Assembly (NCBI RefSeq): GCF_000964425.1
Contig: NZ_BANF01000100.1
Coordinates: forward strand, 1 to 64,000
Direction: 5' to 3'
From: Komagataeibacter intermedius TF2
Lineage (GTDB): Bacteria; Pseudomonadota; Alphaproteobacteria; Acetobacterales; Acetobacteraceae
DNA length: 64,000 bases
Shown here: positions 20,391 to 29,002 of the stretch, piece after piece
Position numbering within the stretch: the stretch's first letter is position 1
How the letters are laid out: every line of letters begins with the position of its first letter
The notes under the pieces: generated by a model
The model's input: only the letters and a program-made list of their open reading frames with translations
Told to the model about the DNA's origin: nothing
Databases searched by the model: none
Made by a program: the position numbers and the translations under genes

Positions 20391-21476
20391 ATGAATGGAT
20401 GCGGCCCCATGGATGAGTGCCAGCATAATCATGGCGATCATGACCGCCATGAGCATAATCACGATCATGGTCATGATGACCACGGTCACGACGATCATGC
20501 GGACCACGACCATGATGGCCATGATCACGCAGGCCATGACTGCGGGCATGACCATGGGGGGCTGTTTGGCCACCATCATGTCCACACACCCGCATCATAT
20601 GGCCGGGCCTTTGCCATCGGGATCGCCCTGAACCTTGTCTACGTCATCGGGGAAGCTGTCTGGGGCGTGCGCAGCCATGCGCTGTCGCTGCTGGCGGATG
20701 CGGGGCACAACCTGTCGGACGTACTCGCACTCGGGGCCGCGTGGCTGGCGGAAATCCTGTCGCGCCGTTCGCCCAGCCGCAATTTCACGTACGGGCTGCG
20801 CCGTTCTTCCATACTGGCCGCGCTGGGCAATGCCGTCGCCCTGCTGGTCGTGACTGGCGGGATCATGTGGGAAGCCGTGCTGCGGCTGATCCACCCGCAC
20901 CCGGTGGCGGGCGTTGCCGTAATGGTGGTGGCGGGCATCGGCATCGCGGTCAACGGGGTGACGGCCATGCTGTTCGCCAGCGGCGGCAAAACGGACCTGA
21001 ACCTGCATGGCGCGTTCCTGCACATGGCGTCGGATGCGCTCATGTCGCTGGCGGTGGTGGCCGGTGGTGGCCTGATCCTGATGACGGGGTGGCTGCGAAT
21101 CGATCCGGTCATCTGCCTTGTCGTGTCACTGTCCATCATCGTCGCAACGTGGTCGCTTCTGCGGGATTCGCTGGACATGGCGCTCGACCGCGTGCCGCGT
21201 GGCATCAACGCAGCCCAGGTGGATGCCTTCCTGCGCACGCTGCCCGGCGTATGCGATCTGCATGACCTGCATATCTGGCCGATCAGCACCACCGAAACGG
21301 CGCTGACGGTCCACCTGGTGCGCAGCGCCAGTGAAAACGGGCATGCCCCCGACGGGCTGCTGAACCGTGCGGCCCATGAACTGCGTGAACGCTTTGGCAT
21401 CGTCCACCCCACCTTCCAGATCGAAACGCTGAGCGATGCCGATCACTGCATCCTTGCCGACGCCCGTACAGTCTAG
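20391..21476 (+). CDS. Cation diffusion facilitator with His-rich N-terminus (CzcD/ZitB type)
   Basis: Inner-membrane antiporter that exports Zn(II) or related divalent ions in exchange for protons. The 361-aa product begins with about 60 residues made largely of His and Asp (about 25 His), a metal-buffering tail. The six-helix transporter domain follows. The helix II site is ADAGHNLSDVLAL (HxxxD) and the helix V site is HMASDALMSLAVV (HxxxD), giving the tetrahedral zinc site; the HxxxD/HxxxD pair favours zinc. The C-terminal cytoplasmic domain includes HDLHIWPISTTETALTVHLV. The start could also be the ATG at 20409. The next CDF gene starts 22 bp downstream. Confidence 0.9.
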   Translation: MNGCGPMDECQHNHGDHDRHEHNHDHGHDDHGHDDHADHDHDGHDHAGHDCGHDHGGLFGHHHVHTPASYGRAFAIGIALNLVYVIGEAVWGVRSHALSLLADAGHNLSDVLALGAAWLAEILSRRSPSRNFTYGLRRSSILAALGNAVALLVVTGGIMWEAVLRLIHPHPVAGVAVMVVAGIGIAVNGVTAMLFASGGKTDLNLHGAFLHMASDALMSLAVVAGGGLILMTGWLRIDPVICLVVSLSIIVATWSLLRDSLDMALDRVPRGINAAQVDAFLRTLPGVCDLHDLHIWPISTTETALTVHLVRSASENGHAPDGLLNRAAHELRERFGIVHPTFQIETLSDADHCILADARTV

Positions 21477-21498
21477 GTTCCAGAGTCCCCTGCCCGAT

Positions 21499-22401
21499 AT
21501 GTTTTCCAATACCAACACCAAGATACGCGCGGCCTGGTGCAGCGTCGTGGTCAGCATCATCGCGCTGGGCATGAAATACGCGGCATGGCGGGTTACGGGC
21601 AGCATCGCGCTGTATTCCGACGCGATCGAGACGATCATAAACGTGGTTTCCGCCGTGGCGGGCCTGTGGGCGCTGCGGGTGGCCAGCCTGCCGCCCGACC
21701 ACAACCATACCTATGGCCATTACAAGGCCGAATACCTGTCCGCCGTGGCGGAGGGGGTGCTGGTCGTCATCACCGCCCTCACCATCGCGCATGAGGCATG
21801 GGTGGGCTTCATGCATATGCACCCGCCCGAGGATTCGCTGCTGGGCATTTCGCTCAATGGGGGGGCAGGGCTGCTCAACCTCGGCTGGGGGCTGTTCCTC
21901 ATGCGCATGGGGCGGGCGCACCATTCCCCCGCCCTTGTGGCCAGCGGGCACCATGTGCTGTCCGATGTCTGGACATCCGCGGTGCTGATCTGCGGTTTTG
22001 TCCTGATCCCGCTGACGGGCTGGCTGTGGCTGGACCCGCTGCTGGCGGCCATGATCGCGGTGAACGTGCTGCGCACGGGGTGGGACATGATGCGCACCTC
22101 CATTGCCGGGCTTATGGACGAAGCGCCGGATTCCCAAACGCTGGGGGAAATCCGCTCCATCATTTCCCACACCGCCACCGGCGCGATCGAGGCGCATGAC
22201 ATCCGCGCGCGTATCGTGGGCGCCATGACATTCATCGAATTCCACCTTGTCGTGCCCGGCGCCATGAGCGTAGAGGATGCCCATCATATCTGCGACCGGA
22301 TCGAGGACGGGCTGCGCGCGGGTGTGGGGGATGCGCTGATCCATATCCACGTCGAGCCTGAACGCAAGGCCAAGCATACGGGCGTGCTGGTACTGCCCTA
22401 G
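21499..22401 (+). CDS. Second cation diffusion facilitator (FieF-like)
   Basis: A 300-aa CDF transporter lacking a His-rich N-tail. Helix II has SIALYSDAIETIINVV, with Asp at the first metal position (DxxxE context). Helix V has ASGHHVLSDVWTSAVL (HxxxD). PPDHNHTYGHYKAEYL is the intracellular loop typical of the FieF group. The C-terminal domain contains IEAHDIRARIVGAMTFIEFHLVV and ALIHIHVEPE. The differing first site from its neighbour suggests a different metal range (Fe/Zn/Mn) rather than a recent duplicate. It starts 22 bp after the first CDF gene, so the two likely share a transcript. ATG 21499 avoids overlap with the previous gene. Confidence 0.88.
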   Translation: MFSNTNTKIRAAWCSVVVSIIALGMKYAAWRVTGSIALYSDAIETIINVVSAVAGLWALRVASLPPDHNHTYGHYKAEYLSAVAEGVLVVITALTIAHEAWVGFMHMHPPEDSLLGISLNGGAGLLNLGWGLFLMRMGRAHHSPALVASGHHVLSDVWTSAVLICGFVLIPLTGWLWLDPLLAAMIAVNVLRTGWDMMRTSIAGLMDEAPDSQTLGEIRSIISHTATGAIEAHDIRARIVGAMTFIEFHLVVPGAMSVEDAHHICDRIEDGLRAGVGDALIHIHVEPERKAKHTGVLVLP

Positions 22402-22524
22402 GACCCTCCGCCCGTTCGCCAGATGGTCGGCTGACCTGCGATAAATGCTGCCCTGGCCCCGCAACCGGACTGTCCCGGCCCGGTTTTACATGTCAGTGCC
22501 GTTGCTGAAAGTACATTGCCGGTA

Positions 22525-23916
22525 ATGCGAACCGACCTTACTGAGATCCGCAGGAAGCATATGCGCCACCTGCGCCGTTCCGCCCGCATCACCACCGAAC
22601 AGTGGCGGCGCAAGCTGGCGTGCTGGGCAGCCGCCGTCGTGGTGGGGGTGGTTGCGGTGGGTTTCGCCATGGCGGCGGACGCGGCGGCCACGCTGCGCAA
22701 CCATATCATCGCCATCAGCCCGTGGATCATGCTGGCGCTCACGCCTGCGGGGCTGGCGCTGTCCACGTGGCTGACGCGCACATGGTTCCGGGGCGCGCAG
22801 GGCAGCGGCATACCCCAGACCATCGCCACACTGCACCTTGAGAATTTCGCCATCATCGACCGGCTGCTTTCGCTGCGGGTGGCGGCGGGCAAGATCGTGC
22901 TGACCACGCTGGGGCTGGTGGCCGGCGGCTCCATCGGGCGTGAGGGGCCGAGCGTGCAGATCGGTGCCGCCATCATGCATGCCTGTGGCCGGTGGCTGAA
23001 CCTGTCCACCGTCAGCATGCGGCGCGGGCTGATCCTGGCCGGTGGGGCGTCGGGGGTGTCGGCTGCGTTCAACACGCCGCTGGCCGGTATCGTGTTCGCG
23101 ATCGAGGAACTCAGCCATTCCTTTGAACAGCGCACCAGCGGCACCATGCTGACGGGGGTGATCCTGTCGGGTGTGACGGCCATCGCCCTGGTGGGGAACT
23201 ACAGCTATTTCGGGCATACGGATGTCGTGGTGCCGATCGGCATAAGCTGGATCGCCGTGCCGACCTGCGGCATCCTTGGCGGGATCGGGGGCGGGGTCTT
23301 TTCCGCCATCCTGATCCGGGCCACGCGCGGCCTGCCCGGCGGGCTGGGACGCTTTGCGCGCGGCAGGCCGGTTGCCTTCGCCGCCGCGTGCGGGCTGCTG
23401 CTGGCGGTGATCGGCATCGCATCGGACGGGATCACCTATGGCACCGGCTATGAACAGGCGCATGAAATCATTGAAGGCAAGACGCACTATCCCGCGTCCT
23501 TCTTCATCCTGAAGTTCATCGCCACCATCATTTCCTACTGCTCGGGCATTCCGGGGGGGCTGTTCGCGCCGTCGCTGGCCATCGGGGCCGGGTTCGGGGG
23601 GTGGGTCGCGCAGTTCCTGCCACATACCACGCCCGGCGCCGTGGTGCTGCTGGGCACCGTGGCCTATTTTTCCGCCGTGGTGCAGTCACCGCTGACCGCA
23701 TCGGTCATCGTAATGGAAATGTGTGACAACCAGCAGGTGACGCTGGCGCTGCTGGCCACGTCGTTCCTGGCCTATGGCGTCTCACGCATGATCTGTTCGC
23801 AGCCACTTTATGCCGCACTGGCCGAAGCGTTTCTGGATGGCATGGCCACCGCACCCCGCCCCCCGGTGGCGACACCGCGCCCGCCGGCCGCGCCGCCCCT
23901 ACCCACCGCGCGCTGA
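22525..23916 (+). CDS. ClC-family chloride/proton antiporter
   Basis: A 463-aa membrane protein with the three ClC anion-selectivity signatures: GSGIPQTIATL, GREGPSVQIGAA with the gating Glu, and GIPGGLFAPSLAIGAG. AFNTPLAGIVFAIEEL contains the internal proton Glu, which marks a proton-coupled antiporter rather than a channel. There are no CBS domains; the C-terminus ends in a Pro-rich tail. Relatives support acid resistance and pH balance, reasonable for an acid-producing organism. Starts at TTG 22516, ATG 22525 and ATG 22561 are possible; the last has AGGAAG just before it. The 3' end overlaps the convergent glycosyltransferase by 18 bp. Confidence 0.9.
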   Translation: MRTDLTEIRRKHMRHLRRSARITTEQWRRKLACWAAAVVVGVVAVGFAMAADAAATLRNHIIAISPWIMLALTPAGLALSTWLTRTWFRGAQGSGIPQTIATLHLENFAIIDRLLSLRVAAGKIVLTTLGLVAGGSIGREGPSVQIGAAIMHACGRWLNLSTVSMRRGLILAGGASGVSAAFNTPLAGIVFAIEELSHSFEQRTSGTMLTGVILSGVTAIALVGNYSYFGHTDVVVPIGISWIAVPTCGILGGIGGGVFSAILIRATRGLPGGLGRFARGRPVAFAAACGLLLAVIGIASDGITYGTGYEQAHEIIEGKTHYPASFFILKFIATIISYCSGIPGGLFAPSLAIGAGFGGWVAQFLPHTTPGAVVLLGTVAYFSAVVQSPLTASVIVMEMCDNQQVTLALLATSFLAYGVSRMICSQPLYAALAEAFLDGMATAPRPPVATPRPPAAPPLPTAR

Positions 23917-24936
23917 CAGCACCCGGTCATACAGCGCACGCCACTGTGCCGTGACCGCCTGGCGGGTAAAACGCGCTTCGTAGTCCCGCCGCCCCCCCGC
24001 AACGATCCGCGCGGCCAGCGCCGGTTCATCCAGCACGCGCCGCAGGGCGGCGGCCAGCGCGGGTGCGTCGTCAATGGGCACCAGCATGCCATTTTCCCCA
24101 TCGCGCACATGCGCCAGGGGACCTGCCGCGGCACAGGCAACCAGCGGCACATCCGCCGACCAGGCATCCAGAATGACGGTGCCAAAGGGTTCATAGCGCG
24201 ACGGCAGCACGCATATGTCCGCCGCCGCCAGCAACGCCCCCCGGTCCGACCGCCAGCCAAGGAAATGCACGCGTTGTGCAAGGCCCAGCCGCGCTGCCTG
24301 CACCATGAGGGCCGTTTTCAGCTCCCCTTCCCCCGCCAGCCACACATGGCAGCGCGGCAGCAGGACCAACGCATCAAGCAGCGTCTCCAGCCCCTTGGCC
24401 GGATGCAGGCGCGACAGCACCAGCAGCACCGGCGCGTCCTCCGGCGTATCCAGCGACCGGCGGGAAACCGGCGGCTGGGGCGTGACAGAGGGAAAGGTCG
24501 GGACATAGGCCACCCGGTCCGCAGGCGCGCCACGTTCACGCATGGACCGCGCCATGTCCGGCGTGCAGCCCACAAACCAGTCGCAATGCGCGAAGGGACG
24601 CAGGTCCTTGTAATTGCCAAACCAGCCGATGACGGGAACACCCGTATGCGCGGGCACCAGTTCCGCCGCGCGGCGCAGCCAGCAATGGATCAGGTCGGGC
24701 TGCATACGTGCAATCAGCCCACGCAGCGCACGGCGGGCCAGCGGACGCAGCGGCAGGCGCAAAGGCCCCGTTTCCACCGCCACCCCCGCCTGTTGCAGTT
24801 CCTTTCTGCGCGGGGCATCAGGATGCATGGCGACGCATTGCGCAAGCCCCGTCCCCTGCAGGCTGAGCATGACATCGGTGGAATACAGTTCGGCCCCACC
24901 ATTGCCACGGGCGGCCATGACATGAAGTACGCGCAT
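23899..24936 (-). CDS. Glycosyltransferase family 4 protein
   Basis: A 345-aa GT-B fold glycosyltransferase. The N-terminal acceptor domain begins MRVLHVMAARGNGGAELY, with the usual GGAE loop. The C-terminal donor domain has VLLVLSRLHPAKGLETLLDAL (phosphate-binding Lys), VHFLGWRSD, and the EX7E-like segment SRYEPFGTVILDAWSADVPLVA. It probably transfers a hexose from a nucleotide sugar to a lipid-linked or LPS acceptor; donor and acceptor cannot be read from sequence. A longer start at 24966 is possible; 24936 gives the standard family N-terminus. It stands alone, with a repeat copy just upstream. Confidence 0.85.
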   Translation of the reverse strand: MRVLHVMAARGNGGAELYSTDVMLSLQGTGLAQCVAMHPDAPRRKELQQAGVAVETGPLRLPLRPLARRALRGLIARMQPDLIHCWLRRAAELVPAHTGVPVIGWFGNYKDLRPFAHCDWFVGCTPDMARSMRERGAPADRVAYVPTFPSVTPQPPVSRRSLDTPEDAPVLLVLSRLHPAKGLETLLDALVLLPRCHVWLAGEGELKTALMVQAARLGLAQRVHFLGWRSDRGALLAAADICVLPSRYEPFGTVILDAWSADVPLVACAAAGPLAHVRDGENGMLVPIDDAPALAAALRRVLDEPALAARIVAGGRRDYEARFTRQAVTAQWRALYDRVLSARGG

Positions 24937-24972
24937 GCATTGCCCCGTCACCTGACTGCAATTCATGAAAGG

Positions 24973-25019
24973 CTTCAGGGAACGCCGCCTTTGTGAAAAA
25001 AGGCAGCGCCCGGAAACCT
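24973..25019 (-). repeat. Dispersed hairpin repeat, minus orientation, partial
   Basis: On the minus strand it reads AAAGGTTTCCGGGCGCTGCC, then TTTTTTCACA, then AAGGCGGCGTTCCCTGAAGCC. This is the same order as the copy at 46205. A hairpin with one mismatch forms between 24984-24990 and 25001-25007. It lies between the WD40 gene and a glycosyltransferase on the same strand. Confidence 0.55.
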
Positions 25020-25035
25020 TTATGACCTGATCTGT

Positions 25036-26100
25036 TTATTTGGCGCTCAGATCCACCACGCAGGCGCGGCCATCTTCCGAGCCGAAGGCAAGGCAGCAGC
25101 CATCAGGGCTGAATTCCAGCGCCGTCACCGCGCCCGACCCGCCGATGCATACCGGCAGGATACGCTGTGCCCCGGTATCGGCCATCAGCACCGATCCGTC
25201 GGCAAACCCCGCCGCCACAATATCGTGGACAGGGTGGCAGGCAACACGGGTGCACATCACGCCCGGCAGGCCACCGGCCTCCGCTGGTGGCTTGCCCATC
25301 GGGCCACCACCAAAGAACGGCCACATCACGATCGTGTCCGCCCCGCTGGTCACCAGCCATTTGCCATTGCGGGTAAAGGCCATGGACTGCACCTTGGACG
25401 GATAACCGCTCATGCGCATGTTGTGCCCGTCCGACAGCCGCCAGCCATGCAGTTCCGATTCCTGCATGGAAGTCACCAGCGCCTCGCCCGCCGGATGGAT
25501 GGCGATGCCGATATGGCTGCCCTTCCATTCCAGCGGGCGCACGGTATCCACCTTCGCCTGCACGAACCACATCGACGCACCATTGTAGTGCGAGGCCGCG
25601 ATGCGCTTGCCCTTGGCGTCAAACACGATGCCGCTGACGGTGGATGGATGCTCCAGCACCTTCAGCGTCGTGTGCCCGTCAGCGTCGCGCAGTTCGACCT
25701 GCCTGCCCGATGCAAAGGCGATCACGCCGCCCTTGCCATTGGTCCATGTCGTGATGTGTTCGATCCAGCGGCGGCCTTTCACAAGGTCGCTTACGCTGCC
25801 ATCAGCGGCAATACGGCGCAGGGCATTGTCATCACCGCCAGTCAGGAAGCCGGTGGGCCCGGCGTCGGGCGCGATGGCAAGGATTGCACCGTCATGCACG
25901 GTCGTGACGGTCCATGCATCCGACTGGCCCCAGTCGGCCCGCTCCGCCACCATGATGTCGCCCTCACCCGTGGCGAAGGCAACCTGCTGGCTGTCGCGTG
26001 AAATGGTGCAGCCGGTGATCTGGCCGTCCAGCTGGCGCATGGCCCCACGACGTTCCAGCAGGCCAGTGGCGGGAATGGTATCGTTCACGGTATCGCTCAT
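25036..26100 (-). CDS. WD40-repeat protein paired with a CobW-type GTPase
   Basis: A 354-aa beta-propeller with no signal peptide. WD40-like blades recur about every 40 residues, for example TGCTISRDSQQVAFATGEGDIMVAE, VSGIVFDAKGKRIAASHYNGASMWF, VQSMAFTRNGKWLVTSGADTIVMW, VACHPVHDIVAAGFADGSVLMAD and VTALEFSPDGCCLAFGSEDGRACVV. The ATG overlaps the stop of the upstream CobW-family gene by 4 nt, so the products are made together and likely act together. Adjacent WD40/COG0523 pairs recur in alphaproteobacteria, often in zinc homeostasis. The propeller could be a docking platform for the metallochaperone; that role is inferred. Confidence 0.78.
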   Translation of the reverse strand: MSDTVNDTIPATGLLERRGAMRQLDGQITGCTISRDSQQVAFATGEGDIMVAERADWGQSDAWTVTTVHDGAILAIAPDAGPTGFLTGGDDNALRRIAADGSVSDLVKGRRWIEHITTWTNGKGGVIAFASGRQVELRDADGHTTLKVLEHPSTVSGIVFDAKGKRIAASHYNGASMWFVQAKVDTVRPLEWKGSHIGIAIHPAGEALVTSMQESELHGWRLSDGHNMRMSGYPSKVQSMAFTRNGKWLVTSGADTIVMWPFFGGGPMGKPPAEAGGLPGVMCTRVACHPVHDIVAAGFADGSVLMADTGAQRILPVCIGGSGAVTALEFSPDGCCLAFGSEDGRACVVDLSAK

Positions 26101-27098
26101 TTCGCACGGCAGCTTTCAAAACCGCGGCGAAGCTGCGGACGGTTGAGGTTCCGGCCAATGAAGACAAGGCGCGACACACGCGGCTCGCCGTCCTTCCACG
26201 GGCCAATGAAACCGCCATCGGCCATCATGTGCACGGCCTGAAAGGCGAAGCGCTGGTCCTCGCCAGCATAGTTCAGTATCCCCTTGGCGCGCAGGATGTC
26301 GGCGCCCTGTTCCTGCAGCACCGCGCCGATCCATGCCTGGAACCTGGCGGCGTCCAGCGGCTCTTCCACTTCATAGGACAGGGAGGTCACGTCCGCTTCG
26401 TGGGAATGGCTGGTGTCCTCGAGGAAATGCGGCGCGTGTTCCAGCGCGCGCTGCAGGTCGAACCCGCCCTGGTCCAGCACATCGGACAGCGGCACGTCGC
26501 CACGCTGCGCACGGTGGATGCGTGCGACGGCGTTGATGGAGCGGATGCGCGATTCGATTGTGGCCAGCGCCACTTCATCCACAAGGTCGGTCTTGTTGAG
26601 GATGATGACATCGGCAAACGCGATCTGGTTCACCGCCTCGGGGCTTTCATCCAGCGTCTGGATGACGTTGTAGGCATCGACCACCGTGACCACGGCATCC
26701 AGACGGGTCTTCCCACGCACGTCCTCATCGACAAAAAAGGTCTGGGCGACCGGGGCGGGATCGGCCAGGCCGGTGGTTTCGACAATGATGCCGTCAAACT
26801 TAGCCCGACGCTTCATGAGGTTGCCAAGGATGCGGATCAGGTCGCCGCGCACGGTGCAGCAGATGCAGCCGTTGTTCATCTCGAACACTTCCTCGTCAGC
26901 ATCCACCACGAGGTCGTTGTCCACGCCGAGTTCACCGAACTCGTTCACCACCACCGCGTATTTGCGGCCATGCTGCGCCGTGAGGATATGGTTGAGCAGC
27001 GTCGTCTTGCCCGCGCCAAGGAAGCCCGTCAGCACCGTCACCGGCACAAGGGTATTCTGGGCTGCGGCGTCGGGCGACGCCTGAACGGTATCGGACAT
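26097..27098 (-). CDS. CobW/COG0523-family GTP-dependent metallochaperone
   Basis: A 333-aa G3E GTPase. Walker A is TGFLGAGKTTLLNHIL (about 24), the switch/metal motif is NNGCICCTVRGDL (CxCC, the metal site of this family), Walker B is GIIVETTGLADPAP, and the guanine specificity motif is ILNKTDLVD. The C-terminal CobW domain includes the His-containing stretch SHSHEADVTSLSY and ILNYAGEDQRFAFQAVHMM. Relatives deliver zinc or other metals to client enzymes under limitation. The start is well supported: GGAGG lies 5 nt before the ATG. It is the first gene of a two-gene operon with the WD40 protein. I saw no clear Zur operator upstream. Confidence 0.9.
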   Translation of the reverse strand: MSDTVQASPDAAAQNTLVPVTVLTGFLGAGKTTLLNHILTAQHGRKYAVVVNEFGELGVDNDLVVDADEEVFEMNNGCICCTVRGDLIRILGNLMKRRAKFDGIIVETTGLADPAPVAQTFFVDEDVRGKTRLDAVVTVVDAYNVIQTLDESPEAVNQIAFADVIILNKTDLVDEVALATIESRIRSINAVARIHRAQRGDVPLSDVLDQGGFDLQRALEHAPHFLEDTSHSHEADVTSLSYEVEEPLDAARFQAWIGAVLQEQGADILRAKGILNYAGEDQRFAFQAVHMMADGGFIGPWKDGEPRVSRLVFIGRNLNRPQLRRGFESCRAK

Positions 27099-27219
27099 GT
27101 GGCCTCCGGTCTTTTCAAATTGCCTGCATCATGCGTGGCGTTAAGCCTTGTCTGCCCAGATATAGGGCCATGGGGCGACCTGTCCCATACCCGTCAGCAC
27201 AGAAAAACGGAAAAGACGC

Positions 27220-28323
27220 TCAGGCCCCGCCCCGGTGCAGGGCGGCATCACGCATTGCCGCACGACAGGCGCGGGCATGATCAATGCTGAAACGCGCGGC
27301 CTGTATGCGCCCGCGCGCGGCAAGGGCGTCACGCGCGGGCAGGTCGTCCATCAGTCCGGCAATGGCGCGGGCCAGCCCCACCGCGGGTTCGGGCGCGCAC
27401 AGCAGGCCGCCATTGCCCACCACTTCCGGCAGTCCCCCCACGGGGGCCGCAATCAGGGCTGCGCCCGCGGCCATGGCTTCCAGCGCGGTCATGCCGAACG
27501 GTTCGGGCCAGCGGCTGGGCACGACCACGATGGACGCCTGCGCCATGGCGGCCAGTACCTGTGCATGTGGCCTGTAACCAGCCATCTCCACCCCCGCCGA
27601 CGTGGCCATGGGCAGCAGACCGGAGACGAACGGCGTCACCGGCGCATCGGCCCGGAAGCGGTCGGCGCCGATCATGCAGGAATTCCAATCGGGATGGGTC
27701 TGCGCAAGCCGTGCGCAGGCCGCGACAAACAGGTCCGCCCCCTTGTCTGCAACAATACGCCCGGCAAACATTACGCGGCGGGCACGCTGCGCCATGGGCG
27801 GCACGGTTGCGGGCAACGCCACGCCATTAGGCGACAGTCCCACATGCCGCGCACAGGTATCCGGCAGGCCATCAAGGAACCGCTGACGCACCCAGCCCGA
27901 CACGCAGGCCACATCCATAAGCCGCAGCAGGGCGCGCCGCTGTGTCGGTGTCTGTGCATCCCGCATGCCCTGCGGGTCGTTATGCAGCACCAGCAGCACG
28001 CGCTGACCGGGGCGATGGCGGGCAATGTAGTGGGCGGTATCGGGGCGGTTGTGGACTTCCGCCACGGCCGCGCCACTTTCGGCCACCGCGCGCAGCACCG
28101 CGGCGGCGTACCGCACGCTGCGCCTGCCCGGCGGCCACAGGCCGGGCTGCACGGCGCGATAGTCGTGGCCCGGCAGCAGGGACGGTCCCGCCAGCGGTGG
28201 CCCCACAATGACATCCTGTGGCCCCGCAAGGGCCGCAACCTGCAGGCCGATCGCCCCTACCGCGCCGGGGGAAAACCCCTCCCGCGCGGGCAGGACCACG
28301 GCCACGCGCCACGGCATGGTCAT
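27220..28323 (-). CDS. Glycosyltransferase family 4 protein
   Basis: A 367-aa GT-B glycosyltransferase. The N-terminal domain begins MTMPWRVAVVLPAREGFSPGAVGAIG. The donor-site motifs are RRVMFAGRIVADKGADLFVAA (Arg/Lys phosphate clamp) and the GT4 EX7E segment PSRWPEPFGMTALEAMAAGAALIA. The acceptor and sugar are unknown. The ATG at 28323 lies 11 nt past the glutathione transferase stop, making it the last gene of the cysteine desulfurase/ferredoxin/mnmA operon; the next in-frame ATG is at 28317. Long upstream in-frame extensions overlap that gene and are unlikely. Confidence 0.82.
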   Translation of the reverse strand: MTMPWRVAVVLPAREGFSPGAVGAIGLQVAALAGPQDVIVGPPLAGPSLLPGHDYRAVQPGLWPPGRRSVRYAAAVLRAVAESGAAVAEVHNRPDTAHYIARHRPGQRVLLVLHNDPQGMRDAQTPTQRRALLRLMDVACVSGWVRQRFLDGLPDTCARHVGLSPNGVALPATVPPMAQRARRVMFAGRIVADKGADLFVAACARLAQTHPDWNSCMIGADRFRADAPVTPFVSGLLPMATSAGVEMAGYRPHAQVLAAMAQASIVVVPSRWPEPFGMTALEAMAAGAALIAAPVGGLPEVVGNGGLLCAPEPAVGLARAIAGLMDDLPARDALAARGRIQAARFSIDHARACRAAMRDAALHRGGA

Positions 28324-28333
28324 GGGCGGCGTC

Positions 28334-29002
28334 TCAGGCGATATCCTCGAAACGGGACTGCCGCCATTCGGCGGGTTCCTGTGCGGCCTTCTGGTACCAG
28401 TCATCAACCAGCGGGTGGGTGCGCACCGCCGTCATGTAAGCCCGCGATTCCGGTGACGGGTTGATGCCATAGGACAGGAAACGCGCGACAATCGGCGCGA
28501 ACATGGCGTCCGCCATGCCAAACGTCGCCCCGAACAGGAACGCGCCCCCCTTGCCAAAATCCAGCCGGGCTTCGGTCCAGATGGCGTCGATGCGGGCGAT
28601 ATCCGCATCAATGTCAGGCGTGGTGCCCGCCGCAAGCGGGCGGCTGTCCCGCCCGAGGTTCATGGGCATGGCCTGCCGCACGGCGCGGAAGCCTGCGTGC
28701 ATTTCCGCCGAGATGCTGCGCGCGTACGCCCGCTGCCGGGCGTCCTGCGGCCACAGGCCGGGGGCCTGTTCGGCGCAGTATTCGCATATGGCGATGCTTT
28801 CCCACACCGCGATGTTCCTATGTTCCAGGTAGGGCACCTTGCCATTGGGCGAAATGGTGCGGATGGCTGGCGTTTCCCCATTATCCGCCAGCGGGATCAC
28901 CTGTTCGCGCACATCCAGCCCGGCCAGCCGCACGGCCAGCCACCCGCGCAGCGACCATGACGAATACCGCCGCGTGCCAATGACCAGAATTCCGTCACTC
29001 AT
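28334..29002 (-). CDS. Glutathione S-transferase family protein
   Basis: A 222-aa protein with an N-terminal thioredoxin-like domain (LVIGTRRYSSWSLRGWLAVRLAGL) whose Ser-Ser-Trp-Ser is the likely glutathione-activating site. The cis-Pro motif is NGKVPYLEHRNIAVWESIAICEY (VP then ES), contacting glutathione. The C-terminal half is a helical GST domain with the N-capping FGMADAMFAPIVARF. The start overlaps the mnmA stop by 4 nt. In this operon it could serve thiol redox or detoxification; the substrate is not predictable. Confidence 0.85.
   Translation of the reverse strand: MSDGILVIGTRRYSSWSLRGWLAVRLAGLDVREQVIPLADNGETPAIRTISPNGKVPYLEHRNIAVWESIAICEYCAEQAPGLWPQDARQRAYARSISAEMHAGFRAVRQAMPMNLGRDSRPLAAGTTPDIDADIARIDAIWTEARLDFGKGGAFLFGATFGMADAMFAPIVARFLSYGINPSPESRAYMTAVRTHPLVDDWYQKAAQEPAEWRQSRFEDIA

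Noticed and set aside
20328-20598. Two Met/Val/His-rich frames on the minus strand opposite the His-rich CDF N-terminus
   Set aside because: They are reverse complements of the repeated CAT/GAC codons in the His/Asp tail; there is no start context and no similarity to any protein.
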